Shown: piece after piece, positions 43,575-52,993 of the stretch
Layout: the number at the start of each line of letters is the position of its first letter
Position numbering within the stretch: position 1 is the first letter of the stretch
Assembly: GCA_020744225.1 (NCBI GenBank)
Contig: JAGMWG010000001.1
Coordinates: 682,001 to 746,000, forward strand
From: Paraphoma chrysanthemicola
Lineage: Eukaryota; Ascomycota; Dothideomycetes; Pleosporales; Phaeosphaeriaceae
DNA: 64,000 bases
Direction: 5' to 3'
The notes under the pieces: model-generated
The model's database searches: none
What the model was told of the DNA's origin: nothing
Seen by the model: the letters and a program-made list of their open reading frames with translations, nothing else
Program-made: the position numbers and the translations under genes

Positions 43575-45239
43575 TCATATGTCTCTGGACAACCCACCAG
43601 CTCTCTGACGTAGGCTACCGTATGGCTGACGAAGCGCTATAAAATGACCTTTGCAGCGTTGTGTTTTTCCCGCAGTATTGTCTTGTGATATCGTATACTG
43701 GACTCTCTTCTGAGAGACACGATTGGCGCTAGACTTATACTCTTTCGATAGGCTTCCAGTCAGTGTTGTTGAAATCTTCATTGGAGTGCCACCAGGTCTT
43801 AACGGGAGTAAAGGCCGATCCCAGTAGATTCGACTTTTCTCTCGAGATGTCTTAGTATCTAGCGATAGTGATGTAAAGGCCAAGCTACTCGTTGTCGACG
43901 CCTCCGGTGTTACTGTTGCATCATCGGCTTCCTTGGCCGAGGCCTCTAGGTCTTTTTGACCTGACGCGAGCAGCCGTTCGTAGTAATTTTTGTTCATGGT
44001 GGGCGTTTTTTGTCACCATTTCTTCAGCAATTCTGATCCAATTTGTACCAAAACGTTTGATTTGTTGACTGAAAGCTTGCTGCTCGGTGATGGACCAATA
44101 ACTTGAGACTCCAGGTCTTGCCTCCGCGTTGTAAGGCGAGTTTCGGTCCTGTAAGGCAAAAGTATGTCGATGCCGAAGCTGCTGATGGCGCATGCTGTCT
44201 ATCTTCGCTACGTTGCTCACTTTGTCTATATCTTCAACGTTCGACGACAAGAAGTCAAAGCCCGAATTGAGGCCAGTACTGAGGCCGGCAATGGAGCCGG
44301 CGGGGAGGTTGTGTTGCTTGGAGAGCTCGTACTCGTGGCTGGGCTTCGCCGGGGTCTGTAGGTCATCGTCGATGCTGTTGTTAAATGACCTCGTGATCGT
44401 CGAGGTAGTGGGCACCGGCGAGAGCAGCTGGCTGAAGTCGAAGAAGTCTTGCTCCGGCTCTCTGTATTGCCTGGGGTCGTAGTAGCCGGGCGGGGGAGTG
44501 AATTTCTCAGTACCAGACAACAGGTTAAAGCCCGATTTGAGGCTGGCACTAAAGGGGACCATAGAGGCCAACGGCAGGCCCGTCTGCTGCTTGAAACGCT
44601 CGTATTCGTGGCTGGACTTCGTAGGACTTTGGGTTTCGTCATCAGTGGTAGCCTTTCGTCGATTGAGAAGCCTCTGCGGATGAATCGTGGCAAGCAATTC
44701 GGCGAAGCTCCGAGCTTGAAGAGACGAAGGATTTTAATTTTCTCGCACAGCCCGCTTGCCACTCTCTTTGTTGCGTGGCAGGACCTTTGACAGCCTGCGA
44801 TTTCTCTCTTCCGTGCGCCATGCACTTGCTGCATTTCTTTCAAACACCTGTGGCTGCAAGTATTTAGTGCGCTTTTGTCGCCTACGTCGTCGCTCAGCTC
44901 GCTTGGTTTCGTAGTCGGGATCTGAAGCCACACCCGACTGATAGTTTCCTTTGTGTGCTAAGTGTGGTCGAGGTCGAGGTTGAGGTGGAAGTTCACTTGG
45001 TATTCGCTTGTTGCCCTCTTGCAAAGATTGAGGGAAGATGAGCGAGTGCTCATAAGTGATCTCAAAATCCCTCGAACCCGGCTTCACCATTGCCATCCGC
45101 TTCCGGGCAATGTCGATGTTCGTTGGAGAATTCGCGTTCCCCTGGTGCCAAGCGGGGTCTTGACCGGTCTTCATTTCTTCGAGGTGACGCGGAGGAAGCA
45201 AGGGCGGCAGTACATCCTCATGGACTTTGGTACGAACAT
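43575..45239 (-). pseudogene. Array gene E: YTxSxD-motif plus SANT domain, multiply disrupted
   Basis: Parts in order: ATG at 45239 (M-F-V-P-K-S), then the C/D/E N-terminal module (L-P-P-R-H-L-E-E-M-K-T-G-Q-D-P-A-W) one base out of frame. A basic segment follows, then TAA at 44734-44736 in frame, then two copies of a repeat (S-H-E-Y-E-R-F ... S-G-F-N-L-L-S and S-H-E-Y-E-L-S ... S-G-F-D-F-L-S). Next comes a SANT domain (Y-W-S-I-T-E-Q-Q-A-F, F-G-T-N-W-I-R-I-A-E-E-M-V-T-K), a one-base shift near 44000, the SANT end (N-K-N-Y-Y-E-R-L-L-A-S-G-Q-K-D-L), and finally the shared motif (V-Q-Y-T-I-S-Q-D-N-T, F-I-A-L-R-Q). Three disruptions without splice signals indicate a pseudogene. The SANT type is that of NCoR/Snt1-like chromatin proteins. 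Confidence 0.7.
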
Positions 45240-45324
45240 CTGTATTACCTTTATGTCGATCAGTGGTGGGTGAGCTGGTGAGAGGGACTCGAGAGGGTGT
45301 TCAGCGCTGAGCACGCGCACGTTC

Positions 45325-45380
45325 GCCTTGGCGCAGATGCGTTTGAACACAGCCTCAAAATCCTTCTTGCTGCGCCCCGG
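45325..45380. repeat. Conserved 5' block, copy at gene E
   Basis: Contains ccttggcgcagatgcg and gaacacagcctcaaaatcct. On the minus strand one frame reads D-F-E-A-V-F-K-R-I-C-A-K-A and stays open into the ATG at 45239, so the block may be a former or alternative 5' coding exon and not a pure promoter element. Confidence 0.75.
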
Positions 45381-46133
45381 AGCTTAGCCTCTCAGATTTA
45401 AACCAACAGCTCTGCCTGTTGCGCTAGAGAATTGCCACATTGATCATGCTTTTCTACTGAATGCAATTTGGTCGGTTTTGATGGCACCAGACGTGTGCCC
45501 ACCTAAGTCGAGATTTTGGGTCGTGCAACATTGATCGACGCTGCATTCCACTCCAGCTCGATTGATACCCTTAGTCAGACCTTTGATTGCATCGCCTAGC
45601 GTTTCTTTTGAGATCAATCTAATCGACCTACTCGCAGAATGAAAGGCTGGCGCAAGCCGGGAGTAATGTCACGATTGCTGCTTGGATCGGGTTTGGAAAT
45701 TCCCTTTTCGAAAGAACCTGGCGGAAAAACGCGAAACTAGACGCCGATCTGAATCAGGCGTTATCAAGATCTCGAATTTATGATCAGTACTTAGTTGATT
45801 AAACAAATGTAGGGGTCGTGCTGTGTGGAAGAAATTTATTATGTCGAGAAGCCAGATCCTAGTTCGCCAAAATAGCCCCAATCTCATAATGAGCTCAGCC
45901 AGTCTTGTGTCGTAGTGTACTCAGCCGAGTTTCTTCTCGCGGCGCGGCGCAATAGCTGGTAGTCGCCGGGCACCCGTCTGCTGGTACCGGCGTTGAATTT
46001 CTGTCATACCGAGTGCCTCTTCCCCGGTCACGTCGTGGAAAGATCTTTGATGCAATGGCTGTGTGAATTGCACGCTACTGGGCTGTGGCCTGAAGACCTC
46101 TTGCATTGGGACGGTGAGATGTCGACAATGTGC
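45381..46133. other. Spacer between genes E and F
   Basis: About 750 bp. A 61-codon minus-strand frame at 46106-45921 (F-R-P-Q-P-S-S-V-Q-F-T-Q-P-L-H-Q-R) is protein-like and sits just 3' of gene F. It could be a lost or alternative last exon of F, but I found no splice that keeps frame. Confidence 0.4.
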
Positions 46134-46961
46134 CTACCCGAGAATCCTGTGGTCTAAATCCCTAGCGGCCACAGTATGCTCTTGACGAAGTGCTATGAGT
46201 TGTGTTTTGATGCATTGTACTTGGCTCGCAGTATTGTCTTGTGAGAGCGTGTAATGAACCCTTTTCCTTGTGCCACGATTGACACGAGAAAAGGGACCTC
46301 CTTTCCTTTGAGAGTAGTCTAAGAACATTCCAGCGTTGCGCACCTTCTCTTCGATAGCCTTGGTACTTATTTTGGCGACCGCAGACTGTCGAGACTGGAA
46401 AGGGATTGGAAAGAGGTTATGTGCAGCAGCCGCAGAAGGGGTTTGCGAACGGCCTGTGGAGGTAGTGGCATCTCCAAAAACATCAGAAATTGCCTGAGAC
46501 GAGGTAATATTATTTTCTCGGTGGCCATTCCGGTGTTGCTGCAGGAGATCGCTGTTATAGAAGACTCTGTCGCAGCCATCAAGTCCGCAGACGAGCGGAT
46601 CTTCCTGAGCATGATTCTTCTGATGTCGCTGTAAGTGCTCGGCTCGTGTATACGACCTGCCACAATGACATTGATGCACTTTAAGACCCTTTCTAGCTTT
46701 GGAAATTCGGCCGGTGCGCGTGTAGCGGGCGGATGACGAGTCGTGGCCACTATCCTCGAATAATGTTTTGATCTTCCGTTGAATGCGCTGTTGGGCCGAA
46801 TAGCGAGCCCGTTCTGCTGCTGGCCGGATGATTACGGTGGATGTCTTCAGCAGGTGCTGAAGAGGGAGGGGTTTCATGTCGCTCGTCTGCCTGCGTTCGA
46901 CCGTTGCACTGGTGCGCTGATAAGGAGACGCATACAACATGGAGGCAAGTCTCCCCATCAT
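46134..46961 (-). CDS. Array gene F: YTxSxD-motif protein with two C2H2 zinc fingers, 275 aa
   Basis: Intact frame. A basic N-terminal half (R-Y-S-A-Q-Q-R-I-Q-R-K-I-K) leads to two adjacent fingers: C-H-C-G-R-S-Y-T-R-A-E-H-L-Q-R-H-Q-K-N-H and C-G-L-D-G-C-D-R-V-F-Y-N-S-D-L-L-Q-Q-H-R-N-G-H. All metal ligands are present. The shared motif R-K-R-V-H-Y-T-L-S-Q-D-N-T, then L-I-A-L-R-Q-E-H, is near the C-terminus. Two-finger proteins of this kind are usually sequence-specific transcription factors, so this member makes a nuclear DNA-binding role for the family plausible. It lacks the N-terminal module of C, D and E, but has a copy of their 5' block about 260 bp upstream. Confidence 0.75.
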   Translation of the reverse strand: MMGRLASMLYASPYQRTSATVERRQTSDMKPLPLQHLLKTSTVIIRPAAERARYSAQQRIQRKIKTLFEDSGHDSSSARYTRTGRISKARKGLKVHQCHCGRSYTRAEHLQRHQKNHAQEDPLVCGLDGCDRVFYNSDLLQQHRNGHRENNITSSQAISDVFGDATTSTGRSQTPSAAAAHNLFPIPFQSRQSAVAKISTKAIEEKVRNAGMFLDYSQRKGGPFSRVNRGTRKRVHYTLSQDNTASQVQCIKTQLIALRQEHTVAARDLDHRILG

Positions 46962-47199
46962 ATCCCGATGACGATCCGAGGACCTTTTGCTGGCGAGTAG
47001 GTGTTTTGCTACCTAATTGTTACCCAGCGAGGCTTATGCTTGCCTTGAGGCGTTCGATGACACTCAGAGAATGCAAGTGCGACTTCATCTCCTCACTGGC
47101 TCTTGATATGAAAATGGGGACATTTGAGAGTTTGCAAAGTGGAACAGCCGTGAGTGGTCTGGGAAAGGCGAGAATCTCATCCTTGAAAACATGCAGGGC

Positions 47200-47256
47200 G
47201 GCCTTGGCGCATGCGAGTCCAACACAGCCCCAAGTCGTCCTGGCCGCGCCACTTCA
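47200..47256. repeat. Conserved 5' block, copy at gene F
   Basis: Contains ccttggcgcatgcgagt and aacacagccccaagtcgtcct, then ccgcgccac, nearly identical to the copy at gene C over about 50 bp although the two lie 7.4 kb apart. Confidence 0.8.
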
Positions 47257-47450
47257 ACACAGCCTTGTCGGCACCACAGAGATGCAAACCCGGTGTCTTC
47301 TCAAATGAGGCCCAATGCGACTTGGGTACGCTCCTACATCTCGATTTCACTCGTTTGAAACCGTCGATCAGAAAGCGCAGACCGAACTTGGGACGCAAGT
47401 GCAACAGGACAACTGTCTAAGGTCGGCGAATGTCGCCAACCTCGTATAAC

Positions 47451-49220
47451 ATGTCTTCTCTCGTCGTGCATAACAACCACCCTTCGTGGTACAACTTGCA
47501 TGCTAGACCGAAGTAAGCTCCCATGATACACCTCTTCCGAATTGGGGCTACCTAGGTACTTACTAACATTCTGAGGAAGCGGAATGTGGCAGCGGAAGCT
47601 TACCGGAAGGCTGTGGATGATCTTAAGAATGAGCTGAACGATGCAAGCGACGTGACGGCACTCACGAGCAGCGGTTCAAATATTGAAGACGTGATGAAGG
47701 TCGTCCAGGATGCGAAGCAGAAGTACGAGAATGGTCACAAAGAGCATACTGGCGCCAGGGCTTGGCTGGAGAAACTATCCTGTCGCGTGATGTACTATGG
47801 CAAAGTCTTCGACAGCCTCGCACAACACCATCCCGAGTATGTGGCCTTGGCTTGGGGTGCCGTGAAGCTTGTGCTGATGGTAGGTTTAGCGCTTCCCTCG
47901 CGCCACCTCCCGCAGTCGGCTAACACGATGAAGGGTATCATAAATCGTGCAACGCTCGTTCAAAAGCTCGCAGAGGCTTTCGTCGCGATCGGAGACGTAC
48001 TTCCTCGTGCTGATCTTAGCGCGGAACTATACCAAACAGGTTACATGAGAGATGCATTATCCAGACTGTACGCATACATCATTCTGTTCCTCCGGCTTTG
48101 CGTACGCTGGTATAATCGAAGTCCTCTTGGCCGTCTGTGGTCTGCTCTCAAGTCACCGTACGAGCTCGACTACAAAGAGCTAGTTGATCAGATCAAGGTG
48201 TCTTCAGCTGCGGTAGAGGACCTCGCTAATGCGGGTGCGAGAGCGGAGATCCGTGATATTCGCACAATCCAGGACTTGGCTCAAGCTCAGTTCACGGAAT
48301 TCTACAACAAGCTCCTGGAAAAGCAAGAGAGATTCGAAACTTCCATAATCCAGCTGATGCAAGTCGCAACGTCAAACAAGGCGATAACTGAGCAAGTGAG
48401 CGTCGACGTTCGTGGTATCAGCCGAGGTGTCTATCGACTTGAATTCCACCAGGTTGTGCAGTTCCTGGCTCCGACGACGTCGCCCATGAATGCATTGAGA
48501 AAGGTCCAGTCCTTTGCACGTCGCGACACAGACACAGCCCTCGTCTCGCAAAACAACGCCCGTGTCATAAAGCTGTTACAAGCTTGGGCAGCAGCGGATC
48601 GTTCTTCGCTTCTCATCATTCGAACACCGCTGCGCGCACACAAGCAGGCAAGAGAACTGGCGGGAGACGTGATCAAACGCCTCACCAAAGGCAGTGGTTG
48701 TGTGTTCTGGAATCTGACTCTACCGCGGATAGCGACGAGCGGGGAAGAATGCATGGCCAGCGTTTTCAAGAGCATAATCCACCAGATCTTGAAACACTCT
48801 GCTGATCTCTTCACTGAGTTCGCTGAGCAACTGAATGCAGTCAAAGTGCTTGACTCTCATACGGAGAGCGAGTGGGCAGATCTCATATCGCTTCTTTTCA
48901 CCAAAATTCCTGACGCCTTCGTCGTAATCGAGACTGAAGGCCTGTACAGAGGTAATCAACATGATCCGGAATGGGCTGATCGGTTCGTTTTTTTGTTGCA
49001 GAGGATAATCGACAAGACTACCACGGCCGGAAATCGTCTTAAGATCCTGCTTGTTGTTTTTGGCACAGCGATCAAGATCTCGCCGTCCAGCTCAAATGAT
49101 AGTGACGTGGTCGTAACGTCGCTTCAGCAATCTACTCCAGTGCCACCGCGTCTTCGTCATATTGCTCGCCGGTCAGATTCCAATGGAAGGAAGTGGAAGT
49201 TGCAGATGCCGAAAGTGTAG
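47451..49220 (+). CDS. DUF7708-type NLR-like protein, 568 aa
   Basis: Two exons, 47451-47512 and 47576-49220, join in frame. The start M-S-S-L-V-V and the phrase W-Y-N-L-H-A-R-P-K are completed by splicing, the usual opening of this family. The DUF7708 domain follows (A-W-L-E-K-L-S-C-R-V-M-Y-Y-G-K-V-F-D-S-L and H-P-E-Y-V-A-L-A-W-G-A-V-K-L-V-L), then a helical linker and an NTPase-like region without a clear Walker A: the expected P-loop position reads L-L-I-I-R-T-P-L-R-A-H-K. A Walker B-like V-V-I-E-T-E is present. DUF7708 often heads fungal NLR/STAND proteins. This copy has no C-terminal repeats and is probably not an active nucleotide-binding receptor. Confidence 0.85.
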
Positions 49221-49691
49221 CTGAAGGAGTGAAGTCGAAATAGGGGATGAACAATGGGAGACCCTGTGTCGTCGGCACTGGCATCGACCGCGACAAGATC
49301 CGAGAATCTGGGCGTATCTAGCGGCTCTCGCGGATGATTGTCCGACCGGTGTCCGGAATGAGCCTTGGCAGGGTCAAGCCTGGGTAAAACACGCTAGAGA
49401 AGGTCCGATGGGGTTAGCTTCACCAGATACGGTGCAGTACGGTGGTGTGCAACACCAAGACGCCAAGTCAATGCATCGAGAATGCGAGTGCGAGAGAGAC
49501 CATTGAAATGGGATGTCTCAAGAGGCGCAGGTCGACTAGAGAGAGACGAAAAGGGACGAATAGAAGCGGAAATGACTCAGGACGAGGTTGTCCTCGGAGG
49601 AGAGGCGGACGTACATCGTGCACTCGATATAAATGGTACACGAATGCCTGATAAAGCAGAGAGAGCATCGAAGTGACAAACTTTGGGAGAC
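49221..49691. other. Intergenic, promoter of the amylase gene
   Basis: 470 bp, purine-rich near 49480-49580. No gene is supported. Confidence 0.45.
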
Positions 49692-51426
49692 ATGAATTCC
49701 ACAGTATTCCTACCCACACCACCTAAAAGCCCTCAACCCGAGAACCAAGCGCAACGCAAATCCTCTTTGAGAAATCCAATCATATTCCAAGCTTTCGAGT
49801 GGCACTCCACAGCAGATCATAAGCACTGGCGACGTCTTGAAAAAGCACTGCCATCACTTGCAGCAATCGGCATCACCCATCTCTGGCTTCCCCCTGGATC
49901 GAAAGCACGTGATGCTCAAAGCAACGGCTACGATATCTACGACGCGTATGACTTAGGCGAATTTGACCAAAAAGGCACAGTACCAACGAAATGGGGTGGG
50001 AAGAACGACTTGATCAGCTTAGCCAATGCATGTAAACGAGAACACGTCGGTCTGATTTGGGATGCAATCCTCAACCACCGAGCGTTCGCCGACTCAACAG
50101 AAGACGTACAAGTCGTTGAAGTCGATCCAAGAGGTTGGTACCCTTCAAATCCCATCTCCGACTCAACATACGATTTGAACCCATCCTAACATCATACTAC
50201 AGACCGCACAAAAGACATTTCCCAACCACTCACCATCTCCGCCTGGACGCGCTTCAATTTCCCGGGCCGCAACTCCTCATACTCATCCTTCACATACAAC
50301 AAATCCCATTTCAACGGTACAGACTGGGACCAGAATACGCAGAAACGCGCTATATACCGCTTCATCGAAGACGGCAAGGATTGGGCCCAAGATGTGAGTA
50401 AACTCCAGGGCAATGCGGATTATCTCATGCTCGAAAACATCGACTACACGAACCCGGAAGTCGTGACCGAGACGATAAATTGGGGTAAATGGATCGTAAA
50501 AGAGTTGGATTTAGCGGGATTTAGGCTTGATGCGGTGCAGCATTATAGTTGGCGATTTGCAGATCGGTGGTGTGAAGATTTACGAAAAGGAAAAGGAGGG
50601 GAATTGTTGTGTGTGGGTGAATTCTGGAATGGAGATGTGAATGTGCTGCAAGAGTGGTTGGCGAATATGAGCCCCGAGTTCAAGCTGTATGATGTCCCGT
50701 TGATGTATCGTCTTGCGAGACTCAGTTGGGGCGAGGATGGGGATTTAAGAAGGGTGTTTGAGGATACGCTTGTACAGAGGATGCCGAAAAGTGCTGTGGT
50801 GAGTATTTCTTGACGCTGGGATTCGTAAAAGGGAGAATGGCTGACGATCTACTGCACAGACGTTCATACGCATACACGATACACAGAAAGGGCAGGATAT
50901 GGATACGCCGATTTGCGAAGGATTCATGCCGCACGCGTATTCGTTACTTCTTCTCAGGCGCGATGGCGTTCCGTGCGTTTTCTTCGGCGATTTGTACGGT
51001 ATTACTGGGCCGTATCCTGAGGCTCCGACGTGTTCTGGTAAACTTCCGCACCTCATGCTTGCGCGACAACTGTATGCGCATGGGCCTCAGGTTGACTACT
51101 TCGAGCGCAGTGACTGCATCGGCTGGACACGGCAGGGTGACTTGGACAATCCGGACGGCTGTGCAATCATTCTGTGTTGGAGTCGGGACTTGGAAAACGA
51201 ATGCCCGCCCCTCATTGCGATGAGCGTGGGTAGACAGCATACAGGCGAGACTTGGACGGATGTCCTGAGCTTCGAGAAAAATGCGGTTGAGATCGACGGG
51301 GATGGTATTGGCAGATTTGTCTGTGAAAGAAATAGGATGGCGTGCTTCGTCAATGAGGCGGCGATGGGACGTGAAAGATTCCCGGTAGATTTCGCAAGCG
51401 ATTTCTTGGGATTGTTAGAGGGCTGA
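49692..51426 (+). CDS. Intracellular GH13 alpha-amylase, 534 aa
   Basis: Three exons, 49692-50133, 50203-50798 and 50860-51426, keep frame. GH13 regions visible: I-I-F-Q-A-F-E-W-H at the start of the barrel, D-A-I-L-N-H-R (region I), G-F-R-L-D-A-V-Q-H (region II, nucleophile aspartate), V-G-E-F-W-N-G-D (region III, acid/base glutamate) and I-R-I-H-D-T-Q (region IV, third carboxylate). There is no signal peptide. This matches the cytosolic bacterial-like fungal amylases thought to act on intracellular or cell-wall alpha-glucan primers, not secreted starch digestion. Splicing of exon 1 to 2 restores V-D-P-R-D-R-T-K-D-I. A reading without the first intron ends early. Confidence 0.93.
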
Positions 51427-51584
51427 TAGGTCAGCTCCAGGAGAATTCTTGGGGTCTTGACTCGCGGCGGCGTTCAAGTTTGTGAAGCATTCTTGGAAAA
51501 CTTTGGGCGCACGGCAAGGAAATATCTTGGCCGTACATATAGTCACGTGCGTGAAGCGTATAAAGAGACGGTCCGAAGAGATCA

Positions 51585-52478
51585 TTAGACGTACTCCGCC
51601 ATATCTTTATGCGTTCCTGAATCCTTCCCATCACCAACACCTTGCTCTTCTGGTGCCCATGTAGCGTCCTCTTGGCTCTTTACAAGCTCATGCACATCGA
51701 GTCGATGGTCTATGATCTCTCGACCGTTCACAAGATCATTCTCGTCTGCTCGTCTACCAGCCTCTTCCTCATTTGCTGCTATGCCGGCCTTGACGTGTCT
51801 GTGTATCAATCTCTTTCGGGCGACCTCAAAGTCAACTTCAACGAACCACCGTTCGTCCATCATCTCAGCTGCATCTCTCCATGGTTCCTTGTCGAGGGAA
51901 CAATAGTTCCCTTCGAATATCACGATACGGACAGACGCTGCAATCGCTATGTCGTCGTTAACCGGATCCTTGATGGAGTGGTCGAAGCTCGGAGCGTAGA
52001 GCGTTTGGGTTTCGGGGCATATGGGCTCTCTCAGCTTCTTCACTAGTTTGAAGAATGAGTCCCCATCAAATGTAAAAGCGGCACCGCGACGAGCATGTGC
52101 ATGTGCTGAGTCTGGCATGGCGTCTAGCTGGGCACGTGACAAGTGGTATCCGTCCATTGGAATAAATGCTGCCAGCGGATTGCTGTTCGCTGTGCCAGGT
52201 GACTCTTGAGCATGTTTCTCGTTAAGTCGTTTTGATACTATTGCTGCCAGAGTTGTTTTGCCTGGTCGTGGTAAGCTTCGCAAGGCCCAAGCATATCGAT
52301 GGCTGACGGCATCGTACCACTGCCGGGAATTCCGGATACTGCAATTAGCAGCCGCTTCGATGCCGATGCATCTTTGTATTGATCTGCAGGTACAGTTAAC
52401 ATAACAGTTCTGTAGCAAGAGACCCTGCATATCCTTACCCCAGACTTTGTTAACGAGGCGATCGACTTGTTCTTCCAT
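51585..52478 (-). CDS. P-loop kinase, uridine/nicotinamide riboside kinase-like, 260 aa
   Basis: Three exons, 52478-52439, 52383-52318 and 52261-51585. The P-loop is rebuilt only by splicing: I-A-V-S-G-I-P-G-S-G-K-T-T-L, where the second intron falls inside G-S-G. Further landmarks are P-M-D-G-Y-H-L-S-R, R-R-G-A-A-F-T-F-D and F-E-G-N-Y-C-S-L. The family (PRK/URK fold, YFH7-like in yeast) phosphorylates a small sugar or nucleoside substrate, and the true substrate of the fungal branch is not settled. The unspliced frame remains open, so an intron-retaining transcript would give a protein with a broken P-loop. It is convergent with the amylase and divergent from the GH63 gene. Confidence 0.9.
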   Translation of the reverse strand: MEEQVDRLVNKVWGKDMQGLLLQNCYVNCTCRSIQRCIGIEAAANCSIRNSRQWYDAVSHRYAWALRSLPRPGKTTLAAIVSKRLNEKHAQESPGTANSNPLAAFIPMDGYHLSRAQLDAMPDSAHAHARRGAAFTFDGDSFFKLVKKLREPICPETQTLYAPSFDHSIKDPVNDDIAIAASVRIVIFEGNYCSLDKEPWRDAAEMMDERWFVEVDFEVARKRLIHRHVKAGIAANEEEAGRRADENDLVNGREIIDHRLDVHELVKSQEDATWAPEEQGVGDGKDSGTHKDMAEYV

Positions 52479-52993
52479 GTTGTAGTGTGAAAGATTTACT
52501 ATGTTCAAGATGGCTGCTTCTCACGGTGGCCCTTATACAAGCACAATCCCAGTGATGATTAGGATCAGCGGCATTCACGATGCTTGTGTTGCTTTTGTGC
52601 TTCGCTCATCCACCTGTGCAGGTGTGGGGGCTGCTCGGCACAGCAGATGCCGCGGACAGCCACCGCTGACGTCGTTTTCTGGCAGGAGCAACTGCACCTG
52701 ATTCGGCGCGCGTGTGAATGTGTAAAAGACATTGAGCATCTTATCGCGTCTGCTTGATTCGCAGAAATTGCAAGCGTGAAGTTTAAGGAGAGGTGCTTCG
52801 GCTTCGGAGAGATGATGTCAGCGAAGCTTGGGCCAGCAGTGGACAGATACGCGTCTCCGTGGTCGCGATTTTTGACAACCGCGGTAGAATGCTATGCTGG
52901 TCTATCAGAGTAGCGGAAAAAGATGATGATTCGTTTATATCATTCACTCCTTCAAAGAGTCCAATAACGGTGCGCGAAACATAGAGAGTCAAC
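52479..52993. promoter_or_regulatory. Shared upstream region of the kinase and glucosidase I genes
   Basis: 515 bp between two divergent start codons. It holds both promoters. No clear element was identified. Confidence 0.5.
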
